Shown piece by piece: positions 17,434 to 28,116 of a stretch of DNA of 64,000 nucleotides; within the stretch, counting starts at the first letter, position 1, and every line of letters starts with the position of its first letter. This DNA is from Affinirhizobium straminoryzae. Lineage in GTDB: Bacteria; Pseudomonadota; Alphaproteobacteria; Rhizobiales; Rhizobiaceae. The stretch lies in the NCBI RefSeq assembly GCF_007004135.1, contig NZ_VJMG01000010.1, positions 62,001 to 126,000 on the forward strand. The letters are read 5' to 3'. The position numbers and the translations under genes were made by a program. Below the pieces are notes generated by a model. That model did not search any database. It saw only the letters and a list, made by a program, of their open reading frames with translations, and was not told the origin of the DNA.

Positions 17434-18669
17434 ATGCCCGAACCCGCAGCCTGGCGTTACACCAAGATCATCAAGCCGATGTTCGACATCCCTGCCCCGC
17501 ACCGCCTGCTCCTGGGGCGCATCATCACCGCCGTCGGTGACGAGATCATCGAGGACGGTTTCGTCGAGGTGCAGGGCGGCCGCATCACGGCGGTCGGACG
17601 TCGCGCCGATCTGGCGGCGATGCCCGAGGGCGCCGAGGTGATCGACACCGGGGCGAAGACGATCATGCCCGGCATGATCAATTCCCATGCGCATCTCTCC
17701 TGGGACGGCATCCACGAACTGTCCTTCCAGTCCATGTATGACAGCCCGGAAATCCGCGCCTACAAGGCGGCCGGCAACATGCTGCGCTGCCTGCAATCCG
17801 GCATCACGCTGGTGCGCGATCTCGGCGTCCACAATGCCAATCTCTTCACCAAGCAGGCGGTGGAACAGGGCATTTGCCCCGGACCGCGCCTAAAAGTGTG
17901 CGGCGAAGCCATCATCCAGACCGGCGGCCACACCTATTGGGTCTGCCGGGAAGCGAGCGGCGCCGACGAGATGCGCCGTGCCGTGCGTGACCAGCTGAAA
18001 GGTGGCGCCGACCTCATCAAGATCATGGCCTGCCACGACACGCTGGAATTCACCGATGCGGAGCTGGAAGCGCTGATCGACGAGGCGCACCAGCACCGTC
18101 TGCCGGTCACCGCGCATGCGACCTATGACGCCTGCATCCGCCGCGTGGCCGAATTCGGCGTGGACTGCGTCGAGCATGGCGGCTCGATGAGCGACGAGAC
18201 GATCCAGATCCTCCTCGACAGACAAATCCCGATCGTCACCACCTTCTCGGCCCTGGTCATGCAGTCGAAGCCGGAAATCGCCCGGAAATTCGGCATCCCG
18301 GAATGGAAGATCCTCGAGCGGCAGAAGGCGGTTGCCGACAAGTCCCGCTTCGGCGGGCTGGTGCGGGCGGCGAAGGCCGGCGTGCCGATCGTCTTCGGCA
18401 CCGATGCGGGAAGCCCTGCGGTGGAACACAGCTCGATCGCGCCTGAACTCGATTTCATGGTCGAAGTCGGCGTCTGCCCCGACCGTCTGGATGCTTTGCG
18501 CGCCATCACCATCCGCGGCGCAAAACTGTCGAAGATGGACCACCTGATCGGCACCGTGGAGACGGGCAAGGAGGCGGACCTGATCGTCGTCGACGGCAAG
18601 CCGGACGAGGACCTGTTCGCGCTTGAAAAGATCGCCATGACCTTCATCGCCGGAAAACGGATGCACTGA
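17434..18669 (+). CDS. Metal-dependent amidohydrolase (prolidase/imidazolonepropionase-like)
   Basis: A 411-residue amidohydrolase-superfamily enzyme with a full binuclear metal site: His85 and His87 in NSHAHLSW, Lys196 in LIKIMA, which could be the carbamylated bridge, His228 in TAHATY, His248 in VEHGG and Asp324 in GTDAGSP. ATG 17,434 is selected because GGAGG lies nine bases upstream; an earlier in-frame start would overlap the dehydrogenase gene and lacks this. The closest known groups hydrolyse Xaa-Pro or N-acyl dipeptides or cyclic amides. The combination with carboxypeptidases favours peptide- or amide-bond cleavage. Confidence 0.88.
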   Translation: MPEPAAWRYTKIIKPMFDIPAPHRLLLGRIITAVGDEIIEDGFVEVQGGRITAVGRRADLAAMPEGAEVIDTGAKTIMPGMINSHAHLSWDGIHELSFQSMYDSPEIRAYKAAGNMLRCLQSGITLVRDLGVHNANLFTKQAVEQGICPGPRLKVCGEAIIQTGGHTYWVCREASGADEMRRAVRDQLKGGADLIKIMACHDTLEFTDAELEALIDEAHQHRLPVTAHATYDACIRRVAEFGVDCVEHGGSMSDETIQILLDRQIPIVTTFSALVMQSKPEIARKFGIPEWKILERQKAVADKSRFGGLVRAAKAGVPIVFGTDAGSPAVEHSSIAPELDFMVEVGVCPDRLDALRAITIRGAKLSKMDHLIGTVETGKEADLIVVDGKPDEDLFALEKIAMTFIAGKRMH

Positions 18670-18673
18670 GCCC

Positions 18674-19855
18674 ATGAGTTTCGTTACAGACTGCCTCACC
18701 GACCGCATCACCGAGGAAGATGGTGCCTTTCGCAGCAAGATGCTCGCCATCGCCGCCGGCCTGCCGGATGTGATTGCCATGGGTCGCGGCGACCCGGATT
18801 TTCACACCCCCGCCCATATTGCCGAGGCCGCGATCCGCGCGATCCACGACAACCAGCACCATTATACCGGCCCGACCGGAATTGCGGCGCTGCGCGAGGC
18901 AATCGCTGCCGATCTCAACCGCCAATACGGGCTCGCCTACGGAGCCGATGACATCGTCGTCACCGCCGGCGTGCAGGAATCGATCACGCTGATCATGCTG
19001 ACGCTGATCGGCGCCGGCGACGAGGTTCTCATCACCTCGCCGCGCTTCACCACCTATGACACGGCGGTGCGGCTGGCGGGTGGCGTGCCAGTTCCGGTTC
19101 CGACCTACGAGGCCAATGATTTTGCGCTCGACGTTGCCGAGATCGAAAAGCGCATCACGCCGCGCACGAAAATGTTCGTGCTGGTCTCCCCCAACAACCC
19201 GACAGGTGCGGTGACGCCGCCCGCCGTGATCCGGCAGATCGCCGATCTCGCGGTTCGGCACAATCTCCTCATCGTTTCCGACGAGATCTATGCCCGCATC
19301 ATCTACGAGGGCCACGAGCATCTGGCGATCGCCAGCCTGCCCGGCATGAAGGAGCGGACGATCACGCTGAACGGCTTCTCCAAGACCTATGCCATGACCG
19401 GCTGGCGGGTCGGCTATCTGGCGGCTCCATCCGATTATGTCGCGAAGATCGTGGAAGTGCGCCACACGCTGTCGATCAACACCTGCACCATCTCCCAGCA
19501 TGCAGCACTTGCCGCGCTGACCGGACCACAGGAACCGATCGAGGCGATGATTGCCGAATATGCGGCGCGCCGCGCCTATCTGCTGCCGGCGCTCGATGAG
19601 ATGGGCCTGACCTATGGCGATCCGGGCGGCGCCTTCTATGTCTATACCAACGTCTCCTCCACCGGCATGCCGACCCCGGAATTCTGCGAGAGGCTGCTGC
19701 GCGAAACGGGCGTGATGCTGTTTCCGGGCACCATGTTCGGCGATGCGAACCCGGACTACATCCGCATTTCCTTCCTGCAGCCGCTGCCGCGCATCAAGGA
19801 AGCCGTCTCCCGCATGAAGACCTTCATCGCCAGCCATGGAAAGGCCGCGGCATGA
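18674..19855 (+). CDS. Class I/II aminotransferase (copy 2)
   Basis: A 393-residue fold-type-I PLP aminotransferase. The Schiff-base lysine is in NGFSKTYAMTGWRVGYL. SPNNPTGAVTPP and SDEIYARIIY contact the cofactor, and PDYIRISFLQP near the C-terminus carries the carboxylate-binding arginine. Its stop overlaps the start of the next gene by ATGA. It is a clear paralogue of the aminotransferase at 11,566-12,768, but the two differ in their N-terminal thirds, so they may act on different amino donors in the same pathway. Confidence 0.92.
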   Translation: MSFVTDCLTDRITEEDGAFRSKMLAIAAGLPDVIAMGRGDPDFHTPAHIAEAAIRAIHDNQHHYTGPTGIAALREAIAADLNRQYGLAYGADDIVVTAGVQESITLIMLTLIGAGDEVLITSPRFTTYDTAVRLAGGVPVPVPTYEANDFALDVAEIEKRITPRTKMFVLVSPNNPTGAVTPPAVIRQIADLAVRHNLLIVSDEIYARIIYEGHEHLAIASLPGMKERTITLNGFSKTYAMTGWRVGYLAAPSDYVAKIVEVRHTLSINTCTISQHAALAALTGPQEPIEAMIAEYAARRAYLLPALDEMGLTYGDPGGAFYVYTNVSSTGMPTPEFCERLLRETGVMLFPGTMFGDANPDYIRISFLQPLPRIKEAVSRMKTFIASHGKAAA

Positions 19856-21279
19856 CCGGAAAACCCGATCCGAGCCAAAAATTCGTCGGCATCCAGATCA
19901 GCCCGATCAGCTTTCTCGACGAGGGCGTCGAGGCCGTTCTCGACACGCTGCAGAACCGGGTGGGCGTCAACGTGCTGATGCTCGGCACCGTCTCGTGGCT
20001 CGGTCTGAAGACCGGCCGCTCGATTTCCTGGCAGCTCGACGGCTGGCCGGACCATGGCGTGCCCGAACCCTTCGCGATGACGGGCGGTGCCTATTTCGAC
20101 CCGGACCCGGCCTATTACGGCGGCACCTTCATGAAGGATTATCGCACCCGCGACCCGCAATTCGACGGCAAGGACATCCTGAAGATGGTCCTGCCGGCGG
20201 CCCATGCGCGCGGCATGACGGTCTATATCGAACTGATGGAGCCCTTCTTCAAATATACCGGCCACGGCTCCGTCAACACCGTCGATATTCCGAACCTCGC
20301 GCAGGCGATGGAAATCGATATCTTCGGTCGCATCGGCTCCGATCCCTCGACCAGCCATCCCGGCTATCGCAACTGGATCCTCTCGATGATCGAGGATCAG
20401 GTCCGCAACCACGACATCGACGGCGTGATGTGGTGCAACGAGCGCAATTCGCCGCTCGACACGCTGATCCAGGGCGGCGCGCCCGGCGATTTTTCCAGCC
20501 ATGCCCGACGCGAGGCGATGGAACGCGGCATCGACGTGGAGGCCTGCCGCAAGGCTCTCCTCAACCTCTACGATTTCATGCAGGAGGCGAAGGCCGGCAA
20601 GAGTTTTGCGGACGGCGCCTTCATCACCTTCCTGCGCACCCTGCTTGCCAATCCCGAGGCCCTGATCTGGGAGCGCTTCTGGCTGGAGCGCAACAAGGAT
20701 CTGGATCGCGAGCTTTATGGCCTCGTCAAATGGTGCAAGCCCTCCCTCCCCTTCGGCCTCAATGTCTGGAACCGCAACCATTTCAACATCTTCCGCAAGG
20801 CGCAGTGGCCCTGGGAAGAACAGACGCTCTATGCGGACTGGGTGAAACCCATCACCTACCAGCATCAGGCCGGCGAGGTGTTCGCCAAGGAACTCGGCTT
20901 CTTCCAGAAGACCATCCTGCGCGATTTTTCGCCAGACGAGGCAACCGCCGTGCTCTACCGGCTGCTCGGCCTCAAGGAGGCGCCCTATGCGAGCGTCATC
21001 CAGACGGGCATGGATCCCGATACCTATGTGGAGGGCCAGTGCGCCGATGCGGTGCGCGGGGTGAACGGCAAGGCGAAGGTGTTCATGGGGATCGGCGTGG
21101 ATGCCCCCCGCACCCGCGCCGATCAGGCACAATGCACGCCCGACATTGCCTATCGCAGCGTGATGGCAACCTACCGGGCCGGCGGAGATGGCATCGTTCT
21201 TGCTCCCAATTATGCCAGCATGAAGCTGACCAACCTGGATGGCGTGGCCAAGGCACTGACTGAACTGGGTCTGAAATGA
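19852..21279 (+). CDS. Unrecognised protein with TIM-barrel/glycosyl-hydrolase-like features
   Basis: A 475-residue cytoplasmic protein that I do not recognise. It is coupled by ATGA to the aminotransferase before it and to the cyclic amidohydrolase after it. The pattern of alternating strands and helices, with KFVGIQISPISFL at the start, HARGMTVYIELMEPFF near residue 118 and HDIDGVMWCNERNSP near 190, resembles glycosyl-hydrolase-like (beta/alpha)8 barrels, where an acidic residue follows an xDGVxW strand (Asp186 and Glu192 are candidates). The C-terminal part contains GGDGIVLAPNYA. Its position shows it belongs to the pathway. A hydrolase or lyase role is inference only. Confidence 0.8.
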   Translation: MTGKPDPSQKFVGIQISPISFLDEGVEAVLDTLQNRVGVNVLMLGTVSWLGLKTGRSISWQLDGWPDHGVPEPFAMTGGAYFDPDPAYYGGTFMKDYRTRDPQFDGKDILKMVLPAAHARGMTVYIELMEPFFKYTGHGSVNTVDIPNLAQAMEIDIFGRIGSDPSTSHPGYRNWILSMIEDQVRNHDIDGVMWCNERNSPLDTLIQGGAPGDFSSHARREAMERGIDVEACRKALLNLYDFMQEAKAGKSFADGAFITFLRTLLANPEALIWERFWLERNKDLDRELYGLVKWCKPSLPFGLNVWNRNHFNIFRKAQWPWEEQTLYADWVKPITYQHQAGEVFAKELGFFQKTILRDFSPDEATAVLYRLLGLKEAPYASVIQTGMDPDTYVEGQCADAVRGVNGKAKVFMGIGVDAPRTRADQAQCTPDIAYRSVMATYRAGGDGIVLAPNYASMKLTNLDGVAKALTELGLK

Positions 21280-22682
21280 CGGCTGCATACGAGACCCTGA
21301 TCCGCAATGCCCAAATCGTGTCTTCCGATGGCATCGCAGCCGCCGACGTCGCATTGGCGCATGGCAAGATCGCAGCCATGGTGGCACCCGGTACCCCGGT
21401 TGCGGCCGACCACGTGATCGATGCCACCGGACTGCATCTCCTGCCGGGTGTGATCGACATTCACTGCCATGTGCGCGCACCCGCCTTTCCCGAGCGCGGC
21501 AGCGTGGAAAGCGAAACCCGGGCAGCAGCCGCCGGTGGCATCACCACGCTGTTCGAGATGCCGATCTCGAAACCCTGCTGCAACAGCGCCGAGCGCGTGA
21601 TGATCCGGCGCGATCATTTCGCCGACCGGGCGCTGGTGGATTTTGCGCTCTATGCCGCGCCGGGAGATCTCTCGGCGAAGGCGCTGGAAGCGAGCGCGAG
21701 CGCCGGCGCCATCGCCTTCAAGATCTTCACGACCGCCGCCCCGCCCGGACGCGATGACGAGTTCGCCGGCCTGTCCTTTCCAGACGAGGGAAGCCAGCTT
21801 GCAACGCTTGAGGCGCTGGCACGCACCGGCCTGCCGGTGGTGGTGCATGCCGAAAGCGAACAGCTGCTGGCCCATTACGCCGCGGAGGCGGCCGGTCTCG
21901 ATCCGTCGCTTGCCACCACCCATTGTGCGCTTCGGCCCGAGATCTGCGAGGCTGTCGCCGTTGCGAAGCTGCTTTTGATGAACATGCAGGCCGGGGCCCG
22001 CCTGCATATCGCGCACGTCACCAGCGCACTCACCGTCGACGTGCTGCGCCGCTTCAAGGGAACCTCCGACTTTTCAGCGGAAACCTGCCCGCACTATCTC
22101 GTGCGAACCGTGGAAGACGTGCAGGCGGCGGGCGTGTTTGCAAAAATCAATCCGCCGGTGCGCAGCAAGATCGATCAGGATGCGCTGTGGGAAGCGCTTG
22201 CCGATGGCACCATCGATCACGTAACGACGGACCATGCCGCCTTCGCCTTTGCGGAAAAGCAGGCCCATCTCGGCAATTTCCTGAAGGCCCCTCCCGGCTC
22301 GCCCGGGCTCGAAACCATGCTGCCGGCCATGCTGGATGCGGTCTGCAGGAAAAGGCTGGATCTGCCGCGCATGGTGGCACTGCTGTCAGGCAATGCCGCC
22401 CGCCGCTTCAAGCTGCCGGACAAGGGTGCAATCCGGGTCGGCGCCGATGCCGATCTGGTGCTCGTTGATCTGAAGGGCCGCACGCGCATTACGCCGCAGA
22501 CGCTCTTCACCCACGCACGCGACATTTCGCACCTCTACCAGAACGCCGAATTCGAAGGCGCCATCCGTCGCACCCTGGTGCGCGGACGCACCGTGTTCGA
22601 GGACGGAAAGATCAGCACAGACCCCGGCTGGGGCCGCTACACGGTCCCGACGGGCGCGATGGCGGCGAGGGCCGTGGCATGA
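21276..22682 (+). CDS. Cyclic amidohydrolase (allantoinase/dihydroorotase family)
   Basis: A 468-residue enzyme of the dihydroorotase/allantoinase/hydantoinase group, which opens cyclic amides or ureides. A complete binuclear site is visible: His63 and His65 (DIHCHVR), Lys149 (AFKIF, the carbamylated lysine), His191 (VVHAES), His247 (HIAHVTS) and Asp319 (TTDHAAF). The C-terminal beta domain has the usual DLVLVDL strand. It overlaps the preceding gene by ATGA. With the PuuE-like protein in the opposite operon, the island has two unrelated ring-opening enzymes, which argues for a cyclic ureide, imide or hydantoin-like substrate or intermediate. Confidence 0.92.
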   Translation: MTAAYETLIRNAQIVSSDGIAAADVALAHGKIAAMVAPGTPVAADHVIDATGLHLLPGVIDIHCHVRAPAFPERGSVESETRAAAAGGITTLFEMPISKPCCNSAERVMIRRDHFADRALVDFALYAAPGDLSAKALEASASAGAIAFKIFTTAAPPGRDDEFAGLSFPDEGSQLATLEALARTGLPVVVHAESEQLLAHYAAEAAGLDPSLATTHCALRPEICEAVAVAKLLLMNMQAGARLHIAHVTSALTVDVLRRFKGTSDFSAETCPHYLVRTVEDVQAAGVFAKINPPVRSKIDQDALWEALADGTIDHVTTDHAAFAFAEKQAHLGNFLKAPPGSPGLETMLPAMLDAVCRKRLDLPRMVALLSGNAARRFKLPDKGAIRVGADADLVLVDLKGRTRITPQTLFTHARDISHLYQNAEFEGAIRRTLVRGRTVFEDGKISTDPGWGRYTVPTGAMAARAVA

Positions 22683-22704
22683 CAGGCAGACAGGAGACGC
22701 GACG

Positions 22705-23741
<1,037 letters not shown>

Positions 23742-23742
<1 letters not shown>

Positions 23743-24737
23743 TGCAGGCTGCAAACGTGCCGGATCGATCCGAAGCCCTGTTGATCGTCCAAAACCTGAG
23801 AAAGGTCTTCCCGCTGCGGGGCGGCATCCTCAACCGCGTCGTCCGTTCGGTGCACGCCGTCAACGATGTCAGCTTTCGCGTGGACCGTGGAGAAGTGGTC
23901 GGTCTTGTCGGCGAATCCGGTTCCGGCAAGAGCACGGTCGGCCGCACCATCCTCCGGCTTCTCGAACCGACCTCCGGGACGGTGGACTTCGACGGCGCCA
24001 ATCTCAACCTCCTGTCGCGGCCGGAGATGCGACGCTTCCGCAAGAGGATGCAGATCGTCTTCCAGGACCCTTATGCCAGCCTCAATCCGCGCGAGAAGGT
24101 CCGCACCATCCTCTCGCACGCCCTTTCCGTGCACGGGATCGGTGACCCCAGCGAGCGGCAGGACCGCGTCGTGGCGCTTCTCGAACAGGTGGGCCTTTCG
24201 GCGGACTATCAGGACCGCTTCCCGCACGAATTCTCCGGCGGCCAGAGGCAGCGCATCGGCATTGCACGCGCGCTTGCCGTCGAGCCCGATTTCATCGTCG
24301 CGGACGAACCGGTTTCGGCACTCGACGTGTCGATCCAGGCCCAGGTGATCAACCTTCTCGATGACCTCAAGGAACAGTTCAACCTGACCATGCTGTTCAT
24401 TGCGCATGATCTGGCGGTCGTGGAGCACATCTGCGACCGGGTGATCGTGATGTATCTCGGGCGGATCATGGAGGTGGCACCGACCAGGGCGCTCTACAGC
24501 CGTCCGAACAATCCCTATACCCAGGCGCTGCTATCGGCCGTTCCGAAGCCGGATCCGGACGCGCCCAAGAACCGCATCATCCTGAAGGGCGATATTCCGA
24601 GCCCGCTGAACCCGCCGAGCGGCTGCGTCTTCCGCACTCGCTGCCCCATGGCGATTGCGGATTGCGCGAGCGTCGTGCCGGCCCTCAACGAGATCGGCCC
24701 CGGCCATTTCAGCGCCTGCATCCGCACCGCCCCCTGA
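23742..24737 (+). CDS. Peptide-type ABC transporter ATP-binding protein (DppF-like)
   Basis: The second ATPase of the importer, 331 residues from ATG 23,742; a GTG one codon earlier is also possible. Motifs are Walker [13 protein letters not shown], signature [15 protein letters not shown], Walker [13 protein letters not shown], switch [10 protein letters not shown] and the C-terminal [12 protein letters not shown] cysteine extension. [11 protein letters not shown] is typical of DppF/OppF. The TGATG junction with the DppD-like gene shows translational coupling. The two ATPases are expected to form a heterodimer. Confidence 0.94.
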
Positions 24738-24774
24738 CGCCCTGCAACACAAGTTTCCGGATGGACACGACATC

Positions 24775-26448
24775 ATGAGCCTGCCTGACATCGCCTTTGA
24801 CCGCTACTATACCTATGACGAGATGACGGAGCGCCTGAAGGCGCTCGCCGCTGCCTATCCCGAGCTTGCAACCCTCTCCTCCATCGGAAAGAGCCTGCAG
24901 GGCCGCGATGTCTGGCTGATGGAGATCGGCAATCCAAAGACGGGACCGGCGCTCGAAAAGCCGGGCTATTACATCGATGCCCAGATCCACGCGGAAGAAC
25001 ACGCAACCAGCGCCACAGCACTTTACGCCATCTGGCACCTGCTGACGCAGTATGGTCGCGACGAGGAGGTGACAAGGCTGGTCGATAGCCAGGCCTTCTA
25101 CATTCTGCCGCGCATCAATCCGGATGGGGCGGAACTGTCGCTGCAACCGCCCTATTACAACTGGTGCGGCAACGGGCGCTTCCTGCCCGGCTTTGACCGG
25201 ATCGAGGGCCTGATCCCCGACGATATCGACGGCGACGGCTTTCTGGTCTGGATGCGCGTCCCCGACAGCCGGGGTGAATGGAAGAAGAGCGAAAACAATC
25301 CCGACATCATGGTGCAGCGTCGCCCCGGCGAGGAAGGCGGCCAGTATTACCGTCTCTACCCGGAAGGCACGATCCGCAATTTCGATGGCGTGAACGTGCC
25401 GATCGAAAAACCCTTCGACGGCAACATGAACCGCAACTTCCCCACCAACTGGTCACCGCAGGAATATGGCGCCGGTACGCATCCGCTCTCCGAACCGGAG
25501 GCGGCGGCCATGGCGAAGCTGATCCTCGACCATCCCAATATCTGCGGCATGTGCGCCTATCACACCCATGGCGGCATCATCATGCGCCCCTCGATGACCA
25601 AGCCGGACAGCGCCATGAGCGCGGCAGACATCAACCTCTACAAGGAAATCGGCAAGGTGGGCACCGAACTCACCGGTTATCCGACCGTTTCGATCTACGA
25701 GGATTTTACCCCCGACAAGACCAAGGTTAGGCGCGGCGGGCTGATGGATTGGACCTACGAGGAGATGGGGATCATCAGCTTCGGTACGGAACTCTGGGAT
25801 CTCGAACGGACGGCCGGGGTGCCGAAGGAAGGCTATTACAATCTCTATCCCCGCAACGAGGCCGTGCAGCAGAAGGTCTATGACTATGTGAAGACCCACA
25901 TGGCGGACAAGGGCTGGCGGGACTGGAAACCCTTCGACCATCCGCAGCTCGGCCTTATCGAAATCGGCGGCATGGTCAATATCTGGACCTACCGCAACCC
26001 GCCGGGTTTCCTCTTGGAAGAGATCTGCCGCACCAACGTGCTGTTCAACCTGAAGCATGCGGCCGCAGCCCCCCGCGTGAAGATCGATCACGTTGCGGTG
26101 GAGCCGCTGGGCGCAGGCCTCTACAAGATCCGCGCCGAGATCAGCAATCACGGCTATCTGCCGACCAACCTCTCCAGCGTCGCCATTGCCAACAACGTGG
26201 CAAAACCTGTCATCGCCACCGTTGAAATCGAGGGCGGCGAACTGGTGATGAACCCGCTTCGCGCCGATCTCGGCCACCTCGCCGGCCGCAACGAGCGGCT
26301 TTATCCATGGTCGCCCTGGGGGCAGCAGTGGTCTGCCACGGCAAAGCCCGTGGAATGGCTGGTGCGCATCGAAGGCAAGGGCCGCGTCACCGTGATCGCC
26401 CAATCGGAAAAAGGCGGCACGCACCGCGTCGAAACGAGCATCGGATAG
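24775..26448 (+). CDS. M14-family zinc carboxypeptidase
   Basis: A 557-residue metallocarboxypeptidase. The zinc ligands are His72 and Glu75 (IHAEEH) and a histidine in the CAYHTHGG segment (263 or 265). The catalytic glutamate is Glu339 in FGTELWD. NMNRNFPTNW near 217 supplies the substrate-binding Asn/Arg. Compared with carboxypeptidase A, an insert lies around residues 125-215, including a D-x-D-G-D-G stretch at 150-155 that looks like a calcium loop. The last 120 residues form an extra beta-rich domain. There is no signal peptide, so it is probably cytoplasmic. ATG 24,775 is the first good start after the DppF-like stop. It closes the rightward operon. Confidence 0.92.
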   Translation: MSLPDIAFDRYYTYDEMTERLKALAAAYPELATLSSIGKSLQGRDVWLMEIGNPKTGPALEKPGYYIDAQIHAEEHATSATALYAIWHLLTQYGRDEEVTRLVDSQAFYILPRINPDGAELSLQPPYYNWCGNGRFLPGFDRIEGLIPDDIDGDGFLVWMRVPDSRGEWKKSENNPDIMVQRRPGEEGGQYYRLYPEGTIRNFDGVNVPIEKPFDGNMNRNFPTNWSPQEYGAGTHPLSEPEAAAMAKLILDHPNICGMCAYHTHGGIIMRPSMTKPDSAMSAADINLYKEIGKVGTELTGYPTVSIYEDFTPDKTKVRRGGLMDWTYEEMGIISFGTELWDLERTAGVPKEGYYNLYPRNEAVQQKVYDYVKTHMADKGWRDWKPFDHPQLGLIEIGGMVNIWTYRNPPGFLLEEICRTNVLFNLKHAAAAPRVKIDHVAVEPLGAGLYKIRAEISNHGYLPTNLSSVAIANNVAKPVIATVEIEGGELVMNPLRADLGHLAGRNERLYPWSPWGQQWSATAKPVEWLVRIEGKGRVTVIAQSEKGGTHRVETSIG

Positions 26449-26454
26449 GCTTGA

Positions 26455-26480
26455 GGGCGGTGGGTCGATACCCACCGCCC
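26455..26480. terminator. Bidirectional terminator-like hairpin
   Basis: A perfect 11-base-pair stem, GGGCGGTGGGT at 26,455-26,465 and ACCCACCGCCC at 26,470-26,480, with a 4-base CGAT loop. It lies seven bases after the rightward operon's last stop and before the convergent SDR genes. No U-tract follows. The position and very stable stem make termination for both directions likely. Confidence 0.75.
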
Positions 26481-26515
26481 TGCCCATTGCCGAAGACAAA
26501 AGACAGGCGGGCGGA

Positions 26516-27244
26516 TCACCCGCCCTTGCCGAGCTCCACCACCATGTCCCAGGCGCGGATGCGCTGGTCGGTGATGCCGGAAGCATCCTGCAGCGCCAGA
26601 TGAACGAAGGCCGGCGTCAGTTCGATCGGGTCTTTCCAGATCTTGCGAAGCTCGGCGCTGTAGGTGATCTCGCTCATCGCCGTGTGCATGGGATGGCCGG
26701 GCGTGATCGAATTGACGGAGATATTGTAAGGGGCAAACTCCACGGCCAGCGCCCGGGAGAGACCTTCCAGCCCGAATTTCGAGGCACAATAGGTGCTTTC
26801 GTCCGTGTCCCCCTTGATGCCGGCATTGCTGGAAACGTTGATGATGGCGCCGCTGCGCCGCGCCTTCATGCCCGGCGCCACCGCCCGGCAGCAGAGAAAG
26901 GCCCCGCGCAGGTTGATGTTCATCAACAGGTCCCAATCGGCGAGCGACACCTCTTCCACCGGCTTGAAGAAGATGATGCCGGCATTGTTGACGAGCACGT
27001 CGACCCGCCCCGCCTCCGCCTCGATCGCCGTCATCACCTGCTCGATGTCGGCAGGATCGGCCAGATCGAGACGACCGGGACGCAGATCCCCCGGCTCGGC
27101 CCTCAGCGTCGCCACTTCGTCCTCCAGCACATCGAGGGCGTAGACGACCGCCCCCTCCGCCGCATAGGCCCTGGCGATTGCGCGGCCGAGGCCGCGGGCA
27201 GCACCGGTGACGACCGTCACCTTTCCCTGAAGAACCCCGCTCAT
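26516..27244 (-). CDS. Short-chain dehydrogenase/reductase
   Basis: A 242-residue classical SDR. It has TGAARGLGRAIA near residue 14 for NAD(P) binding, VNNAG near 83, the catalytic serine in NVSSNAG, and Tyr/Lys in STYCASK. GGGAGGAT precedes the ATG inside the end of the upstream SDR, and the two genes overlap by ATGA. The C-terminal part departs from the usual TGxxxxVDGG ending (here SGITDQRIRAWDMVVELG), so the substrate pocket or dimer interface may be different. It probably oxidises a hydroxyl group in the same pathway as its partner. Confidence 0.9.
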   Translation of the reverse strand: MSGVLQGKVTVVTGAARGLGRAIARAYAAEGAVVYALDVLEDEVATLRAEPGDLRPGRLDLADPADIEQVMTAIEAEAGRVDVLVNNAGIIFFKPVEEVSLADWDLLMNINLRGAFLCCRAVAPGMKARRSGAIINVSSNAGIKGDTDESTYCASKFGLEGLSRALAVEFAPYNISVNSITPGHPMHTAMSEITYSAELRKIWKDPIELTPAFVHLALQDASGITDQRIRAWDMVVELGKGG

Positions 27245-28005
27245 GTTGCAATCCTCCCGCCATCGATGACGAGACCGATCCCCGTGACGAAGGAGGACTG
27301 GGGAGAGGCAAGAAACAGCACGGCCTCGCCGATCTCGTTGCCCGTGCCCATGCGGCCCATCGGCGTGATGCTACGCCACGTCTGCTCGACGGCATCCGGG
27401 TCACTGGCAAGCGCCTTGTTGCGACGGTTCATGTCGGTATCGATGACGCCGGGATTGATTGCGTTGCAGCGGATGTTGCGCGCGGCATATTCGATGGCGA
27501 TCACCCGCGTCATCGACATGATGCCGCCCTTCGATGCGGCATAGGAGAGGTTGCCGCCCACATTGGCAAAGGCGCTGACGGAGGAATTGTTGACGATGGT
27601 GCCGCCGCCATTGCGCAAAAGCGCCGGCAGCGCATGCTTGCAGCCGAAGAAGGTCCCCTTTAGGTTGATCGAGGTGACCCGGTCGAAGAGGTCTTCCGAC
27701 ACCTCCGTGGAGGGCGTGACCGGCTGCTCCACACCGGCATTGTTGAAGATGGTGTCCAGCTTGCCGAACCGGGTTTCGGCTGTGGCAATCAGATCGACGA
27801 CATCCTTTTCCGTCGACACATCGCAGTGAACATAGGCAAGCCGTCCACCCGCCGCCGCCACCTCGCCGGCAAGCGCATGACCCGCCGCGTCATTGACATC
27901 GCCCACCACCACCGCGGCACCTTCGCGGGCAAACAGCAGTGCCGTATCGCGCCCCATGCCGCCGGCGCCACCCGTAATGACGGCCACCATTCCTTCCAGT
28001 CTCAC
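27241..28005 (-). CDS. Short-chain dehydrogenase/reductase
   Basis: A 254-residue classical SDR. It has TGGAGGMGRDTA for cofactor binding, FNNAG, catalytic serine in NNSSVSA, Tyr/Lys in LSYAASKGG, and the normal ending VTGIGLVIDGG. GTG 28,005 is preferred as start because AGGAG lies just upstream. The frame is open to an ATG at 28,041, but that would run almost into the TTGTATAC element at 28,047. It is transcribed away from the RidA-like gene from a shared intergenic region. Confidence 0.88.
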   Translation of the reverse strand: MRLEGMVAVITGGAGGMGRDTALLFAREGAAVVVGDVNDAAGHALAGEVAAAGGRLAYVHCDVSTEKDVVDLIATAETRFGKLDTIFNNAGVEQPVTPSTEVSEDLFDRVTSINLKGTFFGCKHALPALLRNGGGTIVNNSSVSAFANVGGNLSYAASKGGIMSMTRVIAIEYAARNIRCNAINPGVIDTDMNRRNKALASDPDAVEQTWRSITPMGRMGTGNEIGEAVLFLASPQSSFVTGIGLVIDGGRIAT

Positions 28006-28046
28006 CGGTCTGCTCCTCGTGTTTTGTGATGCAGCCACCATAATTT

Positions 28047-28065
28047 TTGTATACTTGTATTACAA
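28047..28065. promoter_or_regulatory. Candidate GntR operator, double TTGTAT element
   Basis: Two adjacent elements, TTGTATAC (28,047-28,054) and TTGTATTACAA (28,055-28,065), lie in the gap between the divergent SDR pair and the RidA-like gene. They match the element at 14,405 and that at 29,335. The tandem spacing of eight bases would place two repressor dimers on nearly adjacent faces. Binding is inferred, not shown. Confidence 0.5.
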
Positions 28066-28116
28066 TCTATTTTTCGTAAGCTTTCTGTCACGATAGAGAC
28101 GGGGGAGGAGCATGGA

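Noticed and set aside
19836..21263. A full-length alternative frame over the 475-residue barrel-like gene
   Set aside because: The +1 frame product is arginine-rich without motifs, while the chosen frame has coherent strands and helices and ATGA overlaps on both sides.
8616..22682. Annotation of the first island as an allantoin utilisation locus
   Set aside because: PuuE-, AllA-, AllD- and allantoinase-like proteins are present, but the central allantoicase or AllC/AllE steps and purine enzymes are missing, and the peptide-processing genes are unexplained by allantoin.
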